Source: Holdemanella sp.
Lineage (GTDB): Bacteria; Bacillota_I; Bacilli_A; Erysipelotrichales; Erysipelotrichaceae
DNA: 6,990 nucleotides
NCBI GenBank assembly: GCA_021442845.1
Contig: JABUSD010000173.1
Span: 1-6,990, forward strand
Direction: 5' to 3'
The position numbers and the translations under genes were made by a program. Positions 1 through 5,588 of this stretch are shown one piece after another; positions within the stretch are counted from its first letter, which is position 1, and each line of letters starts with the position of its first letter. The notes beneath the pieces are model-generated. The model saw nothing but the letters and a program-made list of their open reading frames with translations, was not told the origin of the DNA and ran no database searches.

Positions 1-15
1 CGTTAGGTAAAGGTC

Positions 16-43
16 AAGAAAAAAGAGAAGTATTTTCTTCTCT
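16..43 (-). terminator. Rho-independent terminator of the MarR/redox operon
   Basis: On the minus strand AGAGAAG (43-37), a 6-nt AAAATA loop (36-31) and CTTCTCT (30-24) form a perfect 7-bp stem. TTTTT, C and TT follow (23-16). The first two bases of the stem are the A and G of the aldo/keto reductase stop codon TAG, so the gene ends inside its own terminator. The stem has only three G-C pairs, so it may be modest in strength. Confidence 0.65.
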
Positions 44-1082
44 ATTTCATGTATTTTCCATTTTGAATCCAGACTTGTTCTACGGTTCTGGCAGCAGGGG
101 TATTCTGTGCCATTACACCGGATAGATTATGGGGAACATATGCCTGTTCCAGTCGCTTGATATCTTCATCGCTTAACTTGATATCCAATGCCTTGATGGC
201 CCCTTCAACATGCGATATCTTGGTAGCTCCTACAATGGGAGATGATACCTTCGTCAAAAGCCATGCCAATGAAATCTCTGTCATTGTGACATCCTTTTCC
301 TTTGCCAGTCTATATACTTGTTCAATGACTTTTCCATCTGCATCGGCTGTGGCATCATATTTGAATTTTGCATATGTATCCTGTTCCAATCGCTTTGATG
401 TTTCTCCTGGCTTTTTCGATAGCCTTCCAGCTGCCAATGCACTATAAGGTGTCAGAGCAATGTTGTTCTCACTTGCATAGACATTCATTTCCCTTTCCTC
501 TTCTCGCATAATCAGATTATAGTGATTCTGTACAGATACAAACTTGGCCCATCCATGTTTTTCTGCAATCGCATTCGCTTGCGCAATCTGCCATGCAAAA
601 CAATTCGCAATTCCAATATAGCGGATTTTTCCTTCCTGAATAGCTTCATTCAATGCTTCCAGATATTCTTCAACAGGTGTATTCCAATCCCACATATGAT
701 AGATATACAGATCTATATAATCCATTTCCAGATGCTTCAGACTCGTTTCCAATGATCGTTTCACATGTTCTTTTCCAGAGATGTTTTGCGCAATATCTTC
801 CTGGGAACGCGGTAAGAACTTTGTAGCGATGATAACATCTTCTCTTCTGGCAAAATCTTTGATAGCTCTTCCCAGATAGATTTCACTTGTTCCTGCCTGA
901 TAGGCAATCGCTGTATCAAAGAAATTAATGCCTAAATCCAATCCTCTTTTAATAATTTGCCTTGTACTTTCTTCATCCACTGTCCAGCTGTGCTGTCCTG
1001 TGGAAGCATTTCCAAACCCCATACATCCCATACAGATGCGTGACACTTTCAAATCGGTATTTCCTAATTGTATATATTCCAT
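42..1082 (-). CDS. Aldo/keto reductase, YajO-like
   Basis: A 346-residue NAD(P)H-dependent oxidoreductase of the aldo/keto reductase superfamily, expected to be a cytosolic TIM barrel that reduces aldehydes or ketones. The family's catalytic tetrad is visible: Asp56 in INFFDTA, Tyr61, Lys88 in IIATKF and His129 in YIYHMWDW. Cofactor-pocket motifs follow: VQNHYNL near 184-190, PYSALAAGRL near 212-221 and PIVGATK near 282-288. The N-terminal half, with GCMGFG, DFARREDV and MDYIDL, and the HYNLIMREEEREM segment closely match E. coli YajO from memory. The C-terminus carries about 20 more residues than YajO. The start ATG directly follows the stop of the flavodoxin gene (TAGATG), with GGGGG eight bases upstream as a partial ribosome binding site. 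It is the last gene of the MarR operon, which suggests a role in carbonyl or redox-stress detoxification. The substrate cannot be read from sequence. Confidence 0.93.
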   Translation of the reverse strand: MEYIQLGNTDLKVSRICMGCMGFGNASTGQHSWTVDEESTRQIIKRGLDLGINFFDTAIAYQAGTSEIYLGRAIKDFARREDVIIATKFLPRSQEDIAQNISGKEHVKRSLETSLKHLEMDYIDLYIYHMWDWNTPVEEYLEALNEAIQEGKIRYIGIANCFAWQIAQANAIAEKHGWAKFVSVQNHYNLIMREEEREMNVYASENNIALTPYSALAAGRLSKKPGETSKRLEQDTYAKFKYDATADADGKVIEQVYRLAKEKDVTMTEISLAWLLTKVSSPIVGATKISHVEGAIKALDIKLSDEDIKRLEQAYVPHNLSGVMAQNTPAARTVEQVWIQNGKYMK

Positions 1083-1634
1083 CTACTTAACCCCCAATTC
1101 CTTTAACCAATCGCATATTTCATCTTTATCTTTGATGCATCGGCTACCTAACCAGTTTGCATCCTTTACATACGCCTTTATATTGTTGTCGCTTGTTTCT
1201 ATTCCACTTCCGCCAGATGTACAGAAGTGAGCAATGTTCTTATTGCTAAAATCATAATTTTCCATCAATGTATCAATAATACGTGGTTCCTTTGAAAACC
1301 ATATTGGATGCCCAATAAATATCGTGTCATATTTGGATAGATCTACCATATCTGCAATAGCTGGTCGGGAAGAATCATCCTTCTGTTCCTTATAGGCACG
1401 ACTATTCGCATCTGTATAATCAATATCTTTTTCTGTATAAGGCTCCTTGCATACAATTTCAAATAGATCCGCATCCAATTCTTCAGATATTTTTTCAGCT
1501 ACTTCCTTTGTTGTACCAGTTACCGAAAAATATAGAATGAGAATCTTGTCTTCCTTTATATTCACTTCCTGTTTTGCACATCCCATACATAGGGTAAGCA
1601 CAACCATTAATACTATTTTTCTAAACTTTTTCAT
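1083..1634 (-). CDS. Flavodoxin with lipoprotein-like signal peptide
   Basis: A 183-residue flavodoxin-fold protein, probably of the Flavodoxin_4 type, that would bind FMN and carry electrons. The phosphate-binding loop is YFSVTGTTKEVA (35-46). GHPIW (108-112) and CTSGGSG (138-144) match the two flavin-ring loops of the family. Unlike classical flavodoxins it begins with a basic n-region MKKFRK and a short hydrophobic stretch ending LTLCMGC. Cys19 is the candidate lipidated residue, so the protein is probably anchored outside the membrane. The lipobox is imperfect, because position -3 is Cys16 instead of Leu, Val or Ile; an uncleaved membrane anchor is the alternative. The start ATG overlaps the stop of the upstream flavoprotein gene (ATGA). 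The only upstream purine tract is a weak AGGGA about 10 bases away, so translation probably depends on coupling. Physiological partners are unknown; the neighbouring flavoprotein and reductase are candidates. Confidence 0.88.
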   Translation of the reverse strand: MKKFRKIVLMVVLTLCMGCAKQEVNIKEDKILILYFSVTGTTKEVAEKISEELDADLFEIVCKEPYTEKDIDYTDANSRAYKEQKDDSSRPAIADMVDLSKYDTIFIGHPIWFSKEPRIIDTLMENYDFSNKNIAHFCTSGGSGIETSDNNIKAYVKDANWLGSRCIKDKDEICDWLKELGVK

Positions 1635-2167
1635 TGTATTGATTTCCCTAACTGATATGCCTTCTTCATATGGTCTGATTCTAAAGTCATAGATGGGCTA
1701 CCACATCCTGTTCCAAGGACCATACCACAATTATCAAAATTCATATAGCTACATAATTTTTCATAATACGCTTTCGTATATGAAGTAGTTTCCATATCTG
1801 AATCCCAGGCAGCTGTAATCAAAATGGATTTTAATCCTTTATCTGTTAATCGTGTTGTATAGCTATAAAAACGATCTATCACCATTTTCAACTGGCTTGA
1901 AACACCAAAATAATAGATAGGTGTTACAAACACAACCATATCACATGCTAACAATGCTTTTTTGATTACAGTATTATCATCTTTGAAAACACAGTTTCCA
2001 TCCATACCACAATATCCGCATCCGTTACATGGATGTAGATGCATATGAGCCACTTCTAATATATCTACATCATGTCCTTGTTCTTGTGCCCCTTTTATGA
2101 ATTCATTGGCAAGCATAGAAGATGATCCATTTCGATTAAAACTTCCTTTTAACACAACAATTTTCAT
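1631..2167 (-). CDS. NAD(P)H:FMN oxidoreductase, iron-sulfur flavoprotein-like
   Basis: A 178-residue protein of the NADPH-dependent FMN reductase / iron-sulfur flavoprotein family (flavodoxin-like fold). The FMN phosphate loop is GSFNRNGSSSMLA (8-20). A compact cysteine motif C-x2-C-x2-C-x5-C (Cys47, 50, 53, 59) is the arrangement that binds a [4Fe-4S] cluster in Methanosarcina-type iron-sulfur flavoproteins. TPIYYFGVSSQLKMVIDR (82-99) is the family's second flavin loop and dimer-interface helix. Further cysteines lie at 75, 139, 147 and 155. The protein is cytosolic, with no signal peptide. The ATG overlaps the stop of the MarR gene (ATGA), and AAAGGAG sits eight bases upstream. Length is normal for the family and the gene looks intact. 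A role in moving electrons from NAD(P)H to flavins, quinones or nitro compounds fits the regulator beside it, but the acceptor is not determined. Confidence 0.9.
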   Translation of the reverse strand: MKIVVLKGSFNRNGSSSMLANEFIKGAQEQGHDVDILEVAHMHLHPCNGCGYCGMDGNCVFKDDNTVIKKALLACDMVVFVTPIYYFGVSSQLKMVIDRFYSYTTRLTDKGLKSILITAAWDSDMETTSYTKAYYEKLCSYMNFDNCGMVLGTGCGSPSMTLESDHMKKAYQLGKSIQ

Positions 2168-2592
2168 TTCTGTTTCTCCTTTTTAAAATACTGTACAATG
2201 GTTTCTAAACTCTCGATAACCTCTTTCTGATTTTCATTCAATTGATGAAAGATAGATTCTTCAATCCTATAAAGATCAGCTAATATATCCTTTGCATAAT
2301 CCTTGCCACTTTCTGTCAACACAATAGTCATTTCTCTTCTTTTTCCTTTAATTGGTACAAGTTCAATATATCCATTTGCCTTTAATTCCATTATTACTGT
2401 ATTTACCGTACTTTTAGGAAGATCCCAATCCAGACAGATTTCTCTTTGTGTATGGCTATTCCCATCATTTAAAGCATATAAAATCCATAATAAGGTAGGC
2501 GAAATATGACTATCTTTCGCAAAATCATCGTATAGTGCATCTATATGATAGATTGATTTTCCAAAATCATAAAAAAACTTCTTTGCGTTCAT
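2164..2592 (-). CDS. MarR-family transcriptional regulator
   Basis: A 142-residue winged-helix regulator of the MarR family, expected to act as a dimeric repressor released by a small ligand or oxidant. The DNA-binding part runs from about 30 to 97: SPTLLWILYAL, the recognition region DLPKSTVNTVIMELKANGYI (57-76) and a wing with KGKRREMTIVLTESG. Flanking helices 1-25 and 100-139 would form the dimer interface. The start is ATG at 2592-2590: AAAGGA at 2604-2599 lies six bases upstream of it. The reading frame could extend two codons to a TTG at 2598, but that codon touches the ribosome binding site and is unlikely to be used. The protein has a single cysteine, Cys53, next to the recognition helix. 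It is first in a four-gene redox operon, and the promoter carries paired direct repeats that suggest autorepression. The ligand is unknown. Confidence 0.9.
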   Translation of the reverse strand: MNAKKFFYDFGKSIYHIDALYDDFAKDSHISPTLLWILYALNDGNSHTQREICLDWDLPKSTVNTVIMELKANGYIELVPIKGKRREMTIVLTESGKDYAKDILADLYRIEESIFHQLNENQKEVIESLETIVQYFKKEKQK

Positions 2593-2608
2593 ATACAATC
2601 CTTTCTAT

Positions 2609-2626
2609 AGTTCAATTTAGTACTTT
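2609..2626 (-). promoter_or_regulatory. Candidate MarR operator, proximal copy
   Basis: The minus strand reads AAAGTACTAAATTGAACT. It matches the upstream copy at 2633-2650 at 17 of 18 positions and lies exactly 24 bp from it. It covers the predicted transcription start (about 2621). Each copy is itself an imperfect dyad, AGTnC-N6-GnACT on the plus strand, of about the 16-20 bp size typical of MarR-family operators. The assignment to this regulator is inference. Confidence 0.6.
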
Positions 2627-2627
2627 A

Positions 2628-2656
2628 ATATTAGTTCAATTTCGTACTTTTGTCAA
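2628..2656 (-). promoter_or_regulatory. Sigma-A promoter of the MarR/redox operon
   Basis: On the minus strand TTGACA (2656-2651) is followed after exactly 17 bases by TAATAT (2633-2628). This is a consensus -35 with a good -10, and the predicted start is near 2621. That gives a leader of about 28 nt before the MarR ATG at 2592. The -35 begins only seven bases after the T-tract of the preceding operon's terminator. The strong unregulated core fits repressor control through the repeats in and after the spacer. Confidence 0.8.
2633..2650 (-). promoter_or_regulatory. Candidate MarR operator, distal copy
   Basis: The minus strand reads AAAGTACGAAATTGAACT. It fills the spacer between the -35 and -10 and shares its last base with the -10 hexamer. 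It differs from the proximal copy at 2609-2626 by one base. A dimer bound here would block RNA polymerase directly. Confidence 0.6.
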
Positions 2657-2663
2657 TAACAAT

Positions 2664-2690
2664 AAAAAAACAGATACATTACTGTACCTG
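2664..2690 (-). terminator. Rho-independent terminator of the DUF975/two-component operon
   Basis: On the minus strand CAGGTACA (2690-2683), loop GTAA and TGTATCTG (2678-2671) form an 8-bp stem with one G-U wobble. Seven T residues follow at 2670-2664. The loop contains the TAA stop codon of the histidine kinase, so the last codons of the gene are the 5' arm of the terminator. Confidence 0.88.
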
Positions 2691-3893
2691 TGATTCATTA
2701 TTCTTATATTCATAATCCACTTCCTTAGGAATCTGGATTGTGAATGCCTTTGTATAGGGGCTTTCTGTAGGCTGTTCTACATAGATCTTGCCACCATGCA
2801 TATCAATGATCTTCTTTGTAACGCTAAGTCCCAAGCCACTTCCACCGCGTCGGTTTCGTGATTCATCGCCCATGACAAATGGATCAAAAATCGTCTTCAG
2901 CATCGATTCCTCAATCGCAACACCTGTATCCATGACCCGGATTGTCCAATAGGAGATTTCCTCTGTCATGCTGATTTTTACACTGGTTCCCTTTTCCGTA
3001 TGACGAATCGCATTGGATACCAGATTGGTAACAGCACGGGTAAACTGTGCTTTATCCAGCTGTGCATAAATAGCTTCTTCTGGTATGTCAACATCCAGTT
3101 CCATGCCTGCTTCTTCCATATCAGTATAAGCACCTGCGGCAATCTGCAGCAGTATTCCTGACAAATTGGCTCGTTCCATCTTCAATGCGAAGCCTTCACT
3201 ATCCATCTTTACATAATGGAAAAGAAGCGTAATCAGTTCACTCATTTCCAGTGACTTGCGATGAATGGATTCAAGATATTTCTTCTGTTTAACTGGATCG
3301 GTAACCATGCCATCATTCAACGCCTGGGCATACCCTGCCATTGTGGTAATCGGTGTCTTTAAATCATGGGTAATATCGGATAAAAGAAGATTTCTTCGCT
3401 TTGTGAATTCCTCTCTTTGTTTACGGTCATATTCACGGATTTCTTCCATCTTCTGTACAACAACACCACTGTAATAAAGAATGCCAACTACATAAGGAAG
3501 GAGATATGTACAAAGAATGACAAACAGCAAGACTAGAAAGAATACTCTCTGTACTCCTGAAACAGCTGTAATCTGCTGCATATTCCCTAATATATATCGC
3601 TGCAGAAATAAAGAAATCGCATGGGAAGCTGCCATAGGCAATCTTCGACTCAAGCCAGTAAAAATGACATAGGCTGCAATTCTTGAGAAATTGATTAGAT
3701 TCATATCAAAAGACTGTGCACCCCAATCAAAATGCGTACCAAAATAACTGTTGATTCTTGGAAGGGCAAACTGTCCAAATACAATATTAATCAAACTTTC
3801 ACTGATAAGGATGAACAACATGACAACCACAAGTCGAAAAATCAGAAATCGTTTCAGATTATCTATTTCTCTTGGCATATCTGTCTGGTTCAT
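2679..3893 (-). CDS. Sensor histidine kinase
   Basis: A 404-residue membrane sensor kinase that would phosphorylate the response regulator encoded 15 bases upstream. There are two clear membrane segments (about 16-39 and 117-144) with roughly 75 residues between them. No recognised sensor domain is visible there, and residues 67-82 are also fairly hydrophobic. No clear HAMP domain is seen; a short basic helix (146-168) leads into the HisKA domain, with phospho-acceptor His176 in SDITHDLKTPITT. The catalytic domain has the N box NLVSNAIRHT (Asn290, Asn294), the G1 box DTGVA (Asp322), the F box FDPF (336-339) and the G2 box GSGLGL (351-356). In G1 the second glycine of DxGxG is Ala326, a mild departure. 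ATG at 3893 has AGGAGA nine bases upstream. The kinase resembles the VanS/PhoR-type group in general, but its stimulus is unknown. Confidence 0.93.
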   Translation of the reverse strand: MNQTDMPREIDNLKRFLIFRLVVVMLFILISESLINIVFGQFALPRINSYFGTHFDWGAQSFDMNLINFSRIAAYVIFTGLSRRLPMAASHAISLFLQRYILGNMQQITAVSGVQRVFFLVLLFVILCTYLLPYVVGILYYSGVVVQKMEEIREYDRKQREEFTKRRNLLLSDITHDLKTPITTMAGYAQALNDGMVTDPVKQKKYLESIHRKSLEMSELITLLFHYVKMDSEGFALKMERANLSGILLQIAAGAYTDMEEAGMELDVDIPEEAIYAQLDKAQFTRAVTNLVSNAIRHTEKGTSVKISMTEEISYWTIRVMDTGVAIEESMLKTIFDPFVMGDESRNRRGGSGLGLSVTKKIIDMHGGKIYVEQPTESPYTKAFTIQIPKEVDYEYKNNESQVQ

Positions 3894-3908
3894 ATATAGA
3901 ATCTCCTA

Positions 3909-4595
3909 TTATTTTTCCATACGATATCCAAGACCACGGATTGTCTTGATATATTCCGATCCATCCTGGCTCAGTTTGCTTCTTAGCTTACTGATACATA
4001 CCATAACATTGTTGTCGTCTTCTAAATACGATTCTTCCCATCCTGCCTGGAAAATCTGTTCTTTTGTGAAAACACGTCCTGGTCGTTCCATGAATAATTT
4101 CATAATTCTAAATTCTACGGAAGATAATTCAATCTGTTCTTCTCCACGATAAAGAATACAGCTTTCTAAATCCAGTACTAGATCCTTGACAGCTAACTGG
4201 TGAACAACCTCTTCATGATTGGCACCCAATGAATAGAATCGGCGGATATTTGAATTAACGCGGGCTACCGCTTCTAATGGATTGAATGGCTTTGTCAGAT
4301 AGTCATCAGCCCCTAAATCCAGACCTAGAATCTTATCTGCATCCGTATCCTTTGCCGAAAGCACCATAACTGGTATATTGCTTGTTTCACGCAGCTTCTT
4401 TAAAACACGAAGCCCATTCATACCTGGCATCATGACATCCAGAATTGCCAGATCTACATGTTCCTTTTCAAGAATGGCCAATGCTTCTAAACCATCCTGT
4501 GCTTCAAAGACATCATAGCCACTGTTTTCTAAATAAAGATGCAATAAATCGCGGATTTCCGCTTCATCATCTGCAATTAAAATTTTATAACTCAT
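3909..4595 (-). CDS. OmpR-family response regulator
   Basis: A 228-residue two-domain transcription factor. The receiver domain (1-119) has acidic residues Asp9/Asp10, phospho-acceptor Asp53 in LAILDVMMPG, Ser80 and Lys102 in TKPF, all as expected for an active receiver. The C-terminal winged helix (about 130-227) carries LSSVEFRIMKLF, the RVFTKEQIF segment, a recognition region near DDNNVMVCISKLRSKL and the closing KTIRGLGYRMEK. From memory the overall pattern is close to VanR, although nothing else in the window points to glycopeptide resistance. ATG at 4595 has GAGG eight bases upstream. The gene lies 27 bases after the DUF975 gene and 15 bases before its cognate kinase gene. Proteins of this family bind tandem hexamers spaced 11 bp apart. 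Such an array precedes this operon, with a second copy before the surface-protein gene, so both are its likely targets. Confidence 0.95.
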   Translation of the reverse strand: MSYKILIADDEAEIRDLLHLYLENSGYDVFEAQDGLEALAILEKEHVDLAILDVMMPGMNGLRVLKKLRETSNIPVMVLSAKDTDADKILGLDLGADDYLTKPFNPLEAVARVNSNIRRFYSLGANHEEVVHQLAVKDLVLDLESCILYRGEEQIELSSVEFRIMKLFMERPGRVFTKEQIFQAGWEESYLEDDNNVMVCISKLRSKLSQDGSEYIKTIRGLGYRMEK

Positions 4596-4622
4596 AACTT
4601 TTACCTCTATCAGTGGATCATA

Positions 4623-5342
4623 TTATTTTTTTAGTTTAAGATACAATCCTGCTTCTGCTAACCTTCTATATGGGTTTACATAGAAAATATTTCCAAGGCC
4701 AAATGTAATGATTCCAAAGATATCCCATAAGATAAAGGATAAGTCCAATAAGAATGCGTTCATCTTATTTCCCTTCATCATGGATTTGCTTAAAGCAAAT
4801 GTAGCATCCATATCCATTTCTGGATTATCCGCTAAAATATACGGTACCATAAAATACTCATAAGATTTGATAATACCAGGAATGATAAATAACATTGTCC
4901 AAAGAATAATATAAAGATCTCTAAAGAAAAGAACTCTTACACCATTTTTATATCCTTTGTCATAGCTATAACAGATTTCTTTTATTTCAGCATCTTCTAA
5001 TAGATTTCTATAAAAGAATCGCTTACATCCAATTTCAAGTGGATTCAACAACAATGCACGAAGAATAAATGCAAGAATCACAATTGAAATAAGTGCAAAG
5101 ATAGTTACAACACCAAAAGCTAATAAAATAGATGCAGGAATCTGTTGAATGGTTGCACGGATATCCACTGCATCCGATACTCTAAATCGTGCAGTATTAC
5201 CCGTTGATGATATGCCATAAATACCAGCAGCACCACCTGTAATCAAAGTCGCAATCATTCCAACAAAAATAGCTTTCCATCGATTCGCCTTAAATCGAAT
5301 TCTAGCATCTTCTTTAAGATCTCTAATACGCCATGTATTCAT
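4623..5342 (-). CDS. DUF975 family integral membrane protein
   Basis: A 239-residue multi-pass membrane protein of the DUF975 family, whose biochemical role is not established. Hydrophobic segments lie near 24-44, 72-98, 137-158 and 196-222. Family hallmarks are visible: an N-terminal basic amphipathic region with RFKANRWKA, LLLNPLEIGCKRFF (97-110), LFIIPGIIKSYEYFMVPYIL (151-170) followed by ADNPEM, then SMMKGNK and a late FGLGNIFYVNPYRRLAEAGLY. ATG at 5342 has GGAGG seven bases upstream. It is the first gene of an operon with a response regulator and a histidine kinase. That placement suggests either a target whose product feeds back on the kinase, or an accessory membrane sensor. Both are inference. 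Length and motifs look complete. Confidence 0.88.
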   Translation of the reverse strand: MNTWRIRDLKEDARIRFKANRWKAIFVGMIATLITGGAAGIYGISSTGNTARFRVSDAVDIRATIQQIPASILLAFGVVTIFALISIVILAFILRALLLNPLEIGCKRFFYRNLLEDAEIKEICYSYDKGYKNGVRVLFFRDLYIILWTMLFIIPGIIKSYEYFMVPYILADNPEMDMDATFALSKSMMKGNKMNAFLLDLSFILWDIFGIITFGLGNIFYVNPYRRLAEAGLYLKLKK

Positions 5343-5378
5343 AATCGTCCCTCCATACCCATAAAAATACGATTTTAC

Positions 5379-5439
5379 CTTAACAGTATATTAATAAAAC
5401 CTTAACACTTTGTAACCGAAACCTTAACGTAACCTTAAA
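5379..5439 (-). promoter_or_regulatory. Six-hexamer, 11-bp phased response-regulator binding array
   Basis: Reading the minus strand, six hexamers occur with exactly five bases between each: TTTAAG, GTTAAG, GGTTAC, GTTAAG, ATTAAT, GTTAAG. Plus-strand hexamer starts are 5434, 5423, 5412, 5401, 5390 and 5379. Tandem direct hexamers at one per 11 bp are the known DNA target form of OmpR-family regulators (PhoB/PhoP, CiaR, WalR). The TTTAAG-N5-GTTAAG pair resembles the streptococcal CiaR site. The array lies upstream of the operon that encodes such a regulator, so autoregulation is likely. The third unit is the weakest. Confidence 0.75.
5385..5416 (-). promoter_or_regulatory. Likely core promoter of the DUF975/two-component operon
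   Basis: A TATACT -10 (5390-5385 on the minus strand) has no recognisable -35 at 16-18 bp. Instead the hexamer boxes at 5401-5406, 5423-5428 and 5434-5439 would sit at about -23 to -61, the position of activator sites in activator-dependent promoters. An overlapping alternative is GTTACA (5416-5411), 17 bases, TAATAT (5393-5388). The surface-protein gene has the same TATACT/hexamer geometry, which favours the first reading. Confidence 0.5.
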
Positions 5440-5458
5440 ATATTCCCTATATGGAAAC

Positions 5459-5467
5459 ATTATAACA
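5459..5467 (-). promoter_or_regulatory. Candidate extended -10 promoter upstream of the array
   Basis: The minus strand reads TGTTATAAT, a perfect TATAAT with the TGn extension that can replace a -35. No good -35 is seen 16-18 bp upstream. Transcription would start near 5452 and run through all six hexamers before the DUF975 gene, so this could be a basal promoter that the regulator blocks when bound downstream. The call rests on one motif in AT-rich DNA. Confidence 0.35.
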
Positions 5468-5531
5468 CATAGAATCCTTTTTCATGTTTATAGTGATAAT
5501 AATTTATACTATTAATTTTTATTGATAAAAC

Positions 5532-5583
5532 AAAAAAAGGCATTACGCCTAATTGATTGAATCAATTATTTGTATAGCCTTTT
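5532..5583 (-). terminator. Terminator of the surface-protein gene, with nested inverted repeats
   Basis: On the minus strand AGGC-GTAAT-GCCT (5550-5538) forms a short stem; its 3' arm runs into the T-tract (5538-5532). Just before it AATTGATT-C-AATCAATT (5567-5551) is a perfect inverted repeat. An outer pair AAAAGGC (5583-5577) / GCCTTTT (5541-5535) can enclose the inner repeat and would compete with the short stem. All forms end at the same U-tract, so termination is likely whichever fold forms. The surface-protein stop codon lies six bases upstream. Confidence 0.75.
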
Positions 5584-5588
5584 CGTAT

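Noticed and set aside
1084..1089. Single CTTAAC hexamer match near the aldo/keto reductase start
   Set aside because: It is an isolated hexamer at a gene junction without an 11- or 22-bp partner, so it is not counted as a regulator site.
928..1230. 100-residue plus-strand frame across the flavodoxin/reductase junction
   Set aside because: It overlaps two well-supported minus-strand genes, and its protein has no recognisable domain.
3751..4152. 133-residue plus-strand frame
   Set aside because: It spans the antisense of the kinase start and the regulator end. No coding signals support it.
3909..5342. VanR/VanS-type glycopeptide-resistance locus
   Set aside because: The regulator and kinase resemble VanR/VanS only at family level. 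No ligase, dehydrogenase or dipeptidase gene is present.
5491..5511. Imperfect 21-nt palindrome TAGTGATAAT-A-ATTTATACTA
   Set aside because: Only seven of ten arm positions pair in very AT-rich DNA, and there is no link to a start site, so chance is likely.
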